A stretch of DNA of 5,118 bases, taken from contig DAOVVG010000190.1 in assembly GCA_030632175.1 (NCBI GenBank), positions 1 through 5,118 on the forward strand. The letters are read 5' to 3'. The notes below the pieces were generated by a model. It did no database searches, was not told the origin of the DNA, and saw only the letters and a list, made by a program, of their open reading frames with translations. Positions 1 to 5,026 of the stretch are shown here, piece after piece. The translations under genes and the position numbers were made by a program. Within the stretch, counting starts at the first letter, position 1, and every line of letters starts with the position of its first letter. This DNA comes from Gammaproteobacteria bacterium. Lineage in GTDB: Bacteria > Pseudomonadota > Gammaproteobacteria > UBA9214.

Positions 1-749
1 GCTTCCGGACCGGTGAGGGCGAAACAGGGGATTTCATCGCCACTGGCCAGGCGTGGCAGGTAATAATTTTTCTGCTTTTCTGTGCCGTAGGACAGCAGCA
101 GTTTCGCCGGGCCCAGTGAGTTTGGAACCATCACGGTAACGGCGGCCGAGATACTGCGGCTGGCCACTTTCAAAACCACCGCGGAATGTGCGTTGGCAGA
201 AAATTCCAGTCCGCCGTATTGCTTCGGGATGATCATGCCGAAGAAACCGTTCTGCTTGAGGAAGTCCCATGACTCGGGTGTCAGGTCTCGGAGCTCTTCG
301 GTGATTTCCCAGTCATTGACCATGCTGCAGAATTCATTGGTGGGGCCGTCCAGAAAAGCCTGTTCTTCGCCAGTCAATGCAGGTGCCGGGAAACCCAGCA
401 TGCGGTGCCAGTCGGGCCGGCCGCTGAATACCTCCGCCTCCCACCACACGGTCCCGGCTTCCAGTGCCTCTCTCTCGGTATCTGACATGCCGGGAATGAT
501 CTTTTTGTAGAGGCCGAGGAGGGGTGAAATAACCAGGTTCTGCCGTAGCGGGTCGACGGTTAAGAAAATGGCAATCGGCAGGAAAACGGCCCACGCGACG
601 ATCAGGGCCCAGCCAGGCGGGGTGTACAAGATGCTCCAGTAACAGAGTATGGCGCCGAGGACGCCTGTCCACAGATAGCGTGATGCCTGACGGGCCATCA
701 TGAATCCAATGGCAGTGAATATGATGGGCAGTTCAATCATCCAGTTCAT
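1..749 (-). CDS. fadE: FadE-type acyl-CoA dehydrogenase, N-terminal part (cut by window edge)
   Basis: This is the first 249 codons of a membrane-associated acyl-CoA dehydrogenase, which catalyses the FAD-dependent first step of fatty acid beta-oxidation (acyl-CoA to trans-2-enoyl-CoA). The frame is open from the ATG at 749 to the left edge with no stop. Residues about 5-64 are hydrophobic, with likely membrane segments near 5-20 and 26-64, as in the N-terminal extension of the FadE subfamily. An acyl-CoA dehydrogenase N-terminal domain follows, with recognisable stretches WEITEELRDL (147-156), GFFGMIIPKQYGGLEFS (168-184), and the start of the catalytic-domain signature FALTGPE (243-249) at the edge. 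The start is supported by AAAGGA 8 bases upstream. E. coli FadE is about 814 residues, so roughly two thirds is missing here. The family assignment comes from recalled sequence patterns; the fatty acid chain-length preference cannot be read. Confidence 0.9.
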   Translation of the reverse strand, partial: MNWMIELPIIFTAIGFMMARQASRYLWTGVLGAILCYWSILYTPPGWALIVAWAVFLPIAIFLTVDPLRQNLVISPLLGLYKKIIPGMSDTEREALEAGTVWWEAEVFSGRPDWHRMLGFPAPALTGEEQAFLDGPTNEFCSMVNDWEITEELRDLTPESWDFLKQNGFFGMIIPKQYGGLEFSANAHSAVVLKVASRSISAAVTVMVPNSLGPAKLLLSYGTEKQKNYYLPRLASGDEIPCFALTGPE

Positions 750-757
750 ATTGATTG

Positions 758-763
758 TCCTTT
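758..763 (-). promoter_or_regulatory. Ribosome binding site of fadE
   Basis: AAAGGA reads on the minus strand 8 bases before the ATG at 749. It fixes the start of the acyl-CoA dehydrogenase at the first Met, ahead of its hydrophobic N-terminus. Confidence 0.7.
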
Positions 764-775
764 GCTTGTGTTGAA

Positions 776-788
776 AACCCTATGGGTT
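776..788. promoter_or_regulatory. Short dyad upstream of fadE, possible operator
   Basis: A perfect 5-bp inverted repeat, AACCC-TAT-GGGTT, lies 13 bases upstream of the fadE ribosome binding site. Its position in the leader would suit a repressor or a small RNA structure. It does not match the FadR operator that I know from enterobacteria. I could not find a convincing -35/-10 pair for fadE in 790-860, so the link to regulation is a guess. Confidence 0.2.
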
Positions 789-888
789 ATTCGACATAAA
801 TAACACTGATGAGTTGCCTTGGCCATGAGGGTGATCACACCAGCGTCAATATCCCACCGCCACTAGAAACTATCGGCACAGAACGCTG

Positions 889-923
889 AAAAATGAAGCA
901 TTCATGACTGAAAATCAATGCTT
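889..923 (-). terminator. Possible weak intrinsic terminator of the aminotransferase gene
   Basis: Read on the minus strand, immediately after the stop codon, AAGCATT is followed by 14 bases and then AATGCTT (7 bp paired), and shortly after by a run of five T (889-893). The stem is AT-rich and the loop long. A competing pairing exists between 904-909 and 925-930 (ATGACT/AGTCAT). The position suits a terminator between this gene and fadE, which lies downstream in the same direction, but its strength is doubtful. Confidence 0.35.
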
Positions 924-2044
924 TAGTCATCTAATCTCTCTAATGCCTTAAAGAGCTTATTGCGCGGGGTGTAGAAATGCGGGGAGAGGCGGATGCCACC
1001 CCCTCTGAGGGCACAGGCGACATGTGCCTGCGACAGCAGTTCAAAGAGTGATTCTGGCGGTTCAGCCAGCGGTCGGAAGCTCACGATACCTGCATGCTGA
1101 TGCTCTGCTATCGGGGTTAACAACTGGTAGCGGTCATCCCTTTGTGTAATGAAATCGATTATAAAGCGGGTGTTTTCACGTACCAGTTGCTCGATGGTCG
1201 GCATGCCGACCTCGTCGATCAATGTCATGCTGGCGTGCAGGGCATGTACACCGGTCATATTGGGACTACCACACTCAAAGCGACGCGCAGAGCTGGCAAT
1301 CCTCCAGCTTTGATTGTCGAAGTCGAGCGCATCTTCAAGCATGTGCCAGCCATACTGTTTCAGATCAAGCTGCTCCATGCGACTGCGCCGGCAATAAAAC
1401 AGGGCAATACCCTCCGGCCCCATCATCCATTTGTGGCCATCAGCCATGACAAAATCGGCCTGACAGGCCTGCACGTCGAAGACTTCGGCACCCAGACTCT
1501 GGATGGCGTCCACACAGAACAGAATATCCCTGTCCCGGCAGGCGGCGCCCAGGCGGGGAAGGTCGAGTTTCAGTCCGGTGCCATACTGGACAGAACTGAC
1601 GGAAAGCAGCCGGGTATTTTCATCCAGGCATTCAATGATGGCGGTCTCGGGTGTGTCGTGTTGGGAAAGGTCTGCAGGGCAGGTGCTTACGCCCAGTTTT
1701 TCAAGTGATTCCCAGATTACCCGGTTGGAAGGAAATTCCTGGTTGGTGATGACGACCTTGTCACCGGGCTTCCATGGCAAGCCGTAGGCCACCACGGACA
1801 GTGCCTCGGAGGTGTTTTTCAGTAGTGCAATTTCGTCGCTGGAGTCAGCATTAACAAGTTGTTGCAGCTGTTTCCTCAGGCGTGATTCCACTTGCATCCA
1901 TTGCGGGTAGTTTTTGGAACCGAATGCGACATTTTCATCTGCAAAGTGTTTTACCGCGGTCGCAGTCCGCTCTGGCCAGGGAGAGACCGCAGCATGATTC
2001 AGGTAGATGACGGAATCATCCAGCGGAAATTCGGACTCATACAT
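923..2044 (-). CDS. Class V aminotransferase-like PLP enzyme (cysteine desulfurase / isopenicillin N epimerase-like)
   Basis: This is a complete 373-residue fold-type I PLP protein of aminotransferase class V, without signal peptide and so cytoplasmic. Visible landmarks are YLNHAAVSPWP (14-24) at the N-terminus, the phosphate-contacting KNTSEAL (76-82), FCVDAIQSLG (176-185) with the cofactor-contacting Asp179, and DGHKWMMGPEG (202-212) with the Schiff-base lysine at Lys205. RFECGSPN (255-262) and the C-terminal GGGIRLSPHFYTP (348-360), with a likely carboxylate-binding Arg352, complete the set. The 'iRlSPHFY' ending resembles isopenicillin N epimerase-like and SufS-like branches, but the catalytic cysteine loop of IscS/SufS is not evident, so I would not call it a cysteine desulfurase. 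The ATG at 2044 is chosen because a stop lies in frame seven codons upstream; no good Shine-Dalgarno is seen. The substrate is unknown and the neighbours do not help. Confidence 0.88.
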   Translation of the reverse strand: MYESEFPLDDSVIYLNHAAVSPWPERTATAVKHFADENVAFGSKNYPQWMQVESRLRKQLQQLVNADSSDEIALLKNTSEALSVVAYGLPWKPGDKVVITNQEFPSNRVIWESLEKLGVSTCPADLSQHDTPETAIIECLDENTRLLSVSSVQYGTGLKLDLPRLGAACRDRDILFCVDAIQSLGAEVFDVQACQADFVMADGHKWMMGPEGIALFYCRRSRMEQLDLKQYGWHMLEDALDFDNQSWRIASSARRFECGSPNMTGVHALHASMTLIDEVGMPTIEQLVRENTRFIIDFITQRDDRYQLLTPIAEHQHAGIVSFRPLAEPPESLFELLSQAHVACALRGGGIRLSPHFYTPRNKLFKALERLDD

Positions 2045-2103
2045 AGTGATCTGCCCAGCTTGTCATGGCGACGCTACGCTGCGAAAACTATGGCAGTGTA
2101 ATC

Positions 2104-2119
2104 TATTTATGTGTAAATA
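2104..2119. promoter_or_regulatory. AT-rich dyad in divergent intergenic region
   Basis: TATTTA-TGTG-TAAATA is a perfect 6-bp inverted repeat in the 108-bp region between two divergent genes (aminotransferase, minus; L,D-transpeptidase, plus). The region is clearly AT-richer than its flanks and must contain both promoters unless transcription enters from outside. I could not assign a confident -35/-10 pair in either direction. The dyad could be an operator shared by both genes or simply part of a -10 element. Confidence 0.3.
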
Positions 2120-2152
2120 TTCAGCCTCTGTCCGATTACTGATAGAGAACAT

Positions 2153-2809
2153 ATGAGCAGTATAAATTCCGGTCACGTTCCGTCCCCCAATGCGACTTGT
2201 GATCATGGCGACCTGTCTGCCGTCGTCGTAGCCGGGAGGAGCAGGCATTGCCTGATCTCCAGCCTCGGAATGCTCGTCCGTGGTGCGCTGTTTTTCCTGT
2301 TGATAACGGCTTCCCCGGTGAGTGCCGGGGAGGTCAGGGTGGTTGTTGATACGGAATCCGATACGCTGCAGGTTTTAAGAGGCGACAAGGTCATCAGAAC
2401 CTATGAAAATATCGCTATTGGCCGGTATGGGAAGACGTACTTCAAGGTCAGGGGTGACAATAAGACCCCGCTGGGTAAGTTCAGGATTGGCTGGACAAAC
2501 AAAAAAACCCGCTATTACCGCTTTCTCGGTTTGACCTATCCGGATCTGCCGGCTGCCGATCGTGCGCTGGTGGATGAGCGTATCGACGAGGCCCAGTGGC
2601 AGTCAATCCGGCGTGCCTCGGAGGCGGGCACAGTCCCTTCGCAGAACACGCCGCTGGGTGGAATGATTGGTATTCACGGGATCGGTACCGGCGACAGGGA
2701 TGTACATGATAAATTCAACTGGACAAACGGCTGTGTGGCGTTAACCAACGAAGAAATTGATGAGCTGCTGCAGTGGGTGAAAATAGGCACTCTCGTGGAG
2801 ATTCGGTAG
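2153..2809 (+). CDS. Secreted YkuD-domain L,D-transpeptidase (compact form)
   Basis: This YkuD-fold L,D-transpeptidase acts on peptidoglycan in the periplasm. Residues 41-58 form a hydrophobic signal segment ending PVSA|GEV (likely cleavage after Ala58). The catalytic domain spans about 61-218, with GDNKTPLGKF (101-110), the conserved IHGIG (174-178, His175) and NWTNGCVALTNEEIDEL (189-205), where Cys194 is the expected nucleophile. It has no LysM domain, so it differs from the second transpeptidase at 3496-4437. The annotated ATG gives an unusually long 40-residue region before the signal core. Met40 (ATG at 2270) would give a textbook 19-residue signal peptide, but no Shine-Dalgarno precedes it, while 2153 has only a weak AGAG. 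It lies just upstream of the Lpp-like gene but is separated from it by that gene's own promoter. Possible activities are lipoprotein attachment, 3-3 crosslinking or hydrolysis; the family is sure, the reaction is not. Confidence 0.88.
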   Translation: MSSINSGHVPSPNATCDHGDLSAVVVAGRSRHCLISSLGMLVRGALFFLLITASPVSAGEVRVVVDTESDTLQVLRGDKVIRTYENIAIGRYGKTYFKVRGDNKTPLGKFRIGWTNKKTRYYRFLGLTYPDLPAADRALVDERIDEAQWQSIRRASEAGTVPSQNTPLGGMIGIHGIGTGDRDVHDKFNWTNGCVALTNEEIDELLQWVKIGTLVEIR

Positions 2810-2851
2810 GCAGAATCAGGGCAATACTGGTAGCATAGGGCACTGTCGGAC

Positions 2852-2878
2852 TTGACAGGCAGGTTTGCCGACTATAAT
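2852..2878 (+). promoter_or_regulatory. Strong sigma70-type promoter of the lipoprotein gene
   Basis: Both consensus hexamers are perfect: TTGACA at 2852-2857 and TATAAT at 2873-2878. The spacer is 15 bp, shorter than the optimal 17, and contains the dyad GGCA-GGTT-TGCC (2858-2869). Transcription would start near 2885, giving a leader of about 48 bases with a T-run (2911-2918) just before the ribosome binding site. A strong promoter fits an abundant Lpp-type lipoprotein. Confidence 0.65.
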
Positions 2879-2920
2879 GAATCAGGAAGACTGGTATTTA
2901 AGATTGGTATTTTTTTTATC

Positions 2921-2926
2921 AAGGAG
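2921..2926 (+). promoter_or_regulatory. Ribosome binding site deciding the lipoprotein start
   Basis: AAGGAG ends 6 bases before the ATG at 2933. A nearer in-frame ATG at 2927 abuts the motif and is too close to be used. The longer reading frame beginning at 2852 starts inside the promoter -35 box. The start at 2933 is therefore preferred. Confidence 0.8.
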
Positions 2927-2932
2927 ATGAAA

Positions 2933-3211
2933 ATGACTGTAAAGATTACAAATCAGCTGCAGAAAGTGGCAATGATTTCACTGGTAGCCGGGCTGATTGG
3001 CCTGACAGGGTGTGCAACTACAGGCGATCGTGACAGGCTGCAGGCGGAAATTGATGCTGTTAAGGCAGAAGCCAGCATTGCCAGGGCCGAGGCTGCAGAA
3101 GCAAAAGCCATGGCTGCCGAGGCGGTTGGTATTGCCAACGAGGCGAATGCGACTTCAGCAGACACGGAGATGAAGATCGACCGCATGTTCAAGAAGGCTA
3201 TGCATAAATAA
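2933..3211 (+). CDS. lpp: Lpp/OprI-family alanine-zipper murein lipoprotein
   Basis: This is a 92-residue outer membrane lipoprotein precursor. The N-terminus MTVKITNQLQKVAMISLVAGLI leads to the lipobox LTGC, with the lipidated Cys27; the mature chain is 66 residues, close to OprI (about 64) and Lpp (58). Residues about 34-85 form a continuous Ala-rich heptad helix (patterns such as EASIARAEAAEAKAMAAEA), expected to trimerise as a coiled coil. The chain ends RMFKKAMHK, with Lys92 last. In E. coli Lpp the terminal Lys side chain is joined to peptidoglycan by L,D-transpeptidases; the same role here is inferred from position and from the transpeptidase genes on both sides. Its own promoter, ribosome binding site and terminator make it a monocistronic unit, typical of highly expressed Lpp genes. 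The family call is firm; covalent attachment is inference. Confidence 0.9.
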   Translation: MTVKITNQLQKVAMISLVAGLIGLTGCATTGDRDRLQAEIDAVKAEASIARAEAAEAKAMAAEAVGIANEANATSADTEMKIDRMFKKAMHK

Positions 3212-3231
3212 GTAGTAGCAATATGTTCTTC

Positions 3232-3262
3232 AACAAAGCTCCTTCGGGAGCTTTGTTTTTTT
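3232..3262 (+). terminator. Strong intrinsic terminator of the lipoprotein gene
   Basis: An 11-bp perfect stem (AACAAAGCTCC / GGAGCTTTGTT) closes on the stable tetraloop TTCG, and the 3' arm runs into seven T (3256-3262). It lies 20 bases after the stop codon at 3211 and ends the lipoprotein transcript. Confidence 0.92.
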
Positions 3263-3268
3263 GGGCAC

Positions 3269-3470
3269 AGGCGTGTCTGTTATTGCAGGAGCGCATTTCG
3301 TGCGCGATCAAATTAGCACCGAAATCATCGCGGACAAGATCCGCTCCTACAGGTGTGTCTGTTGATGCAGGAGCGCACCTCGTGCGCGATCAAATTAACC
3401 ACCGAAATCGCGGACAAGATCCGCTCCTACAGGTGTGTCTATTGATGCAGGAGCGCATCTCGTGCGCGAT
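3269..3470. repeat. REP/REPIN array: five REP units in a tandem 80-bp repeat
   Basis: There are two and a half tandem units: 3269-3350 (82 bp), 3351-3430 (80 bp) and 3431-3470 (40 bp), nearly identical. Each full unit contains two REP sequences in opposite orientation with the shape TGYAGGAGCG-N9-CGCGAT. Forward copies are at 3284-3308, 3366-3390 and 3446-3470; reverse copies are at 3327-3351 and 3407-3431. Forward copies can fold as GCGCA...TGCGC and reverse copies as GCGGA...TCCGC. The array fills the gap between the lipoprotein terminator and the 3' end of the convergent transpeptidase gene, a usual site for REP elements. Such elements are known to be spread by RAYT transposases; none is encoded here. 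Readthrough RNA from either strand would be highly structured. Confidence 0.85.
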
Positions 3471-3495
3471 GTGTTGTATCCGAGGTGGGTTCGAA

Positions 3496-4437
3496 TTAAC
3501 GGCTGATCAATACAGGTATCCCGCTTTGTTCCTCAACGGCCTGCCGCAGTGCGCTGCCGCTAAGACCTATATCCATCGAATCCACGCCACCGGTATTGTT
3601 CTCATCGGCCAGAAAGTCGGAGATAACATTCAGTACGCTTTGCATGTAATCCTTGTATTGCTCCCGGTCTTCTTCCAGTGGCGGGTGCAGTTCCAGAAAC
3701 AGCGAACCGGCAAGCCAGCCAAGTTTTATCGGTTGATTGATCAGTTGTACCTGTGTGCCAACCGACACCTCATCAAACAGTTTTTCAATGTCTTCAGGAT
3801 ACATGCGCAGGCAGCCATGCGTGACGCGCATGCCAACGCCATAAGGTTTGTTGGTGCTGTGAATCAGGTAACCGGGTATGCCAAGTCGTATGGCATAGCG
3901 GCCCAGCGGATTATCCGGTCCCGCCTTGACAATATCAGGCAGCGGTTCATCACCTGCTTCAATGGCTTCGTCTTTGAGTGACTGGGGAGGGCGCCAATCA
4001 GGATCTTTTTTCTTGTTGACGATTTTTGTCATTCCCAGCGGGGTTTCCCAGTCCATGCGACCTACGCTGACAGGGTGGGTGATCACAAGGGGTGGTTCGT
4101 CAGCCCCGGGTTTGGGATAGTAATAAAGGCGCATTTCCGGCAAATTGATGACCAGACCGGTGCGTTTTGTGCCGGGCAGAATATATCGATTCGGTAGAAC
4201 AACCGCGGAATTATCGGCCGGCAGCCAGCGATCAACGCCTGGATTGGCATGCAGGATTTCGTTCTGGCCAATGTCATATTGGCGGGCAATATCGAGCAAG
4301 GTGCTATCTCTGCCAGCGGTGACAGTTTCGAGCCGACCGACAATATCCACGTCAGCGGGCGGTAGAATAAAGGTATCTGCATGGGGCTGGCAGGCAGCAG
4401 TAATACCCAGTAAAAAAGTTATAACATTGCGCATCAT
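3496..4437 (-). CDS. LysM-YkuD L,D-transpeptidase of the LdtA/LdtB/LdtC (ErfK/YbiS/YcfS) type
   Basis: This is a 313-residue periplasmic L,D-transpeptidase, close in length to E. coli LdtA-C (306-320). An N-terminal signal peptide (about 1-20, likely ending QPHA|DTF) precedes a LysM-like domain at 37-85 (TLLDIARQYDI, ILHANPGVDRWLP). The YkuD domain spans about 93-236: LPEMRLYYYPK (99-109), DWETPLG (129-135), EPLPDIVKAGPDNPLGRYA (164-182), IHSTN (192-196, His193) and THGCLRMYPEDIEKLF (206-221), with nucleophile Cys209. The C-terminal tail ends LRQAVEEQSGIPVLISR, matching the tail type of LdtB. In E. coli this class joins Lpp to meso-diaminopimelate of the peptide stem. The Lpp-like gene is convergent, 284 bp away. 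Two ATG codons overlap the start (4437 and 4434), with no clear Shine-Dalgarno. The architecture is certain; Lpp as substrate is inferred. Confidence 0.92.
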   Translation of the reverse strand: MMRNVITFLLGITAACQPHADTFILPPADVDIVGRLETVTAGRDSTLLDIARQYDIGQNEILHANPGVDRWLPADNSAVVLPNRYILPGTKRTGLVINLPEMRLYYYPKPGADEPPLVITHPVSVGRMDWETPLGMTKIVNKKKDPDWRPPQSLKDEAIEAGDEPLPDIVKAGPDNPLGRYAIRLGIPGYLIHSTNKPYGVGMRVTHGCLRMYPEDIEKLFDEVSVGTQVQLINQPIKLGWLAGSLFLELHPPLEEDREQYKDYMQSVLNVISDFLADENNTGGVDSMDIGLSGSALRQAVEEQSGIPVLISR

Positions 4438-4469
4438 TTAGTAATAACCGGCAAAAAACGGGCGGCGTC

Positions 4470-4498
4470 TTGCAAAGTTGACGTGATAAGATGATAAC
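4470..4498 (+). promoter_or_regulatory. Candidate promoter of the DUF4124 gene
   Basis: TTGCAA (4470-4475), 17 bp, then GATAAC (4493-4498) lies in the 105-bp divergent region between the minus-strand transpeptidase and this gene. An overlapping alternative -35, TTGACG at 4479-4484, has no good -10 at 17 bp. Each hexamer in the chosen pair matches consensus at four positions, so the call is tentative. Confidence 0.3.
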
Positions 4499-4528
4499 CT
4501 GTAGGTGTATTTACATGATTCCAGGTAA

Positions 4529-4534
4529 AAAGGA
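4529..4534 (+). promoter_or_regulatory. Ribosome binding site of the DUF4124 gene
   Basis: AAAGGA lies 8 bases before the ATG at 4543. It is the same motif and spacing as at fadE, and it supports this start just ahead of the signal peptide. Confidence 0.7.
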
Positions 4535-4542
4535 CGGCCACT

Positions 4543-4992
4543 ATGATATATCCTGTAAAAATATTCTTCATTGTTTTCTCATGTGCAGCAGCCAGTGTGA
4601 CAGCAGAAACGCTGTATAAATCCGTTGACGACAAGGGTGAGGTTACTTTCTCGGACAGTCCGCCCGAGAATGCTAAACAGGTTGAGCAAATACAGGTACA
4701 GCCTGCACCCACGGAACAGCAGCAGCGCGAAAGTATGGACAGGGAAAAGCGTATTAACGAACAGGCCAACGAACTCGGTGATGCCAGTGCGTCACGTGCA
4801 GAAGAACGCGCTGCACAGAAACCGCAGGAAGTGCCGGAAACGGTCGAACCGGTTGAGTCGTATAACCGCGGATACAACTACAACCAGGGCAACAAAGATC
4901 CTTCAACGCCTGTGCGACCGGCGCCCGGTCGTCCTGTGCAACTGCCAGCGACCAGGCCAGCGGCCAGACCAGCACCGGGCAAGGCCCGATAA
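4543..4992 (+). CDS. DUF4124 domain-containing secreted protein
   Basis: This is a 149-residue exported protein of unknown function. Residues 1-21 are a signal peptide (hydrophobic 7-19, cleavage after SVTA|ETL). The mature N-terminus LYKSVDDKGEVTFSDSPPENA (24-44) is the DUF4124 signature: a short beta-rich module with aromatic, Asp-x-x-Gly and 'SDxPP' positions. Residues about 50-95 are charged and Gln/Glu-rich and probably helical (QQQRESMDREKRINEQ). The region after 100 has low complexity: a Tyr/Asn stretch (YNRGYNYNQGN, 107-117), then a Pro/Arg/Ala-rich tail (123-149). The tail suggests a disordered, positively charged periplasmic segment. There is no lipobox and no second membrane segment. 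It is divergent from the L,D-transpeptidase gene and shares a 105-bp intergenic region with it, which does not prove a common role. No terminator is visible after the stop. Confidence 0.85.
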   Translation: MIYPVKIFFIVFSCAAASVTAETLYKSVDDKGEVTFSDSPPENAKQVEQIQVQPAPTEQQQRESMDREKRINEQANELGDASASRAEERAAQKPQEVPETVEPVESYNRGYNYNQGNKDPSTPVRPAPGRPVQLPATRPAARPAPGKAR

Positions 4993-4997
4993 TCAGG

Positions 4998-5026
4998 TTA
5001 TGACTTAAGTGCGTATAATGTATATT
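4998..5026 (+). promoter_or_regulatory. AT-rich, promoter-like sequence at right edge
   Basis: A perfect TATAAT lies at 5014-5019 without a good -35 box. TATATT at 5021-5026 has TTATGA 17 bp upstream (4998-5003), which matches only three of six positions. It may serve a plus-strand gene beyond the window; 4993-5118 shows no supported gene. Confidence 0.25.

Noticed and set aside
34..672. Minus-strand frames at 34-270 and 334-672
   Set aside because: They are out-of-frame shadows of the fadE reading frame, which is open from 749 to the window edge and has a recognisable family sequence.
831..849. fadE promoter using TTGACG (minus strand, 844-849) and the GTGATCAC palindrome
   Set aside because: No acceptable -10 hexamer lies 16-18 bp downstream, and the palindrome matches no operator I can name.
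1142..1708. 188-residue plus-strand frame
   Set aside because: It is antisense to the aminotransferase, has no ribosome binding site, and does not resemble a known protein; explained by the coding strand's codon pattern.
2063..2248. 61-residue minus-strand frame across the divergent intergenic region
   Set aside because: It overlaps the start of the L,D-transpeptidase and the AT-rich spacer, and shows no family features or ribosome binding site.
2852..2932. N-terminal extension of the lipoprotein frame from a TTG at 2852
   Set aside because: It starts within the -35 box and would place 27 residues before the signal peptide; the ribosome binding site at 2921-2926 supports 2933.
3269..3470. 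CRISPR array
   Set aside because: The repeated elements are palindromic REPs in alternating orientation, and the intervening sequences are nearly identical rather than unique spacers.
3223..3981. 252-residue plus-strand frame
   Set aside because: It runs through the terminator and REP array and then antisense to the second L,D-transpeptidase; its repeats come from the REP units, not from protein repeats.
4434..4877. 147-residue Cys/Ser-rich minus-strand frame
   Set aside because: It is antisense to the DUF4124 gene, whose signal peptide, domain signature and ribosome binding site are convincing; the Cys/Ser bias mirrors its Gln/Ala codons.
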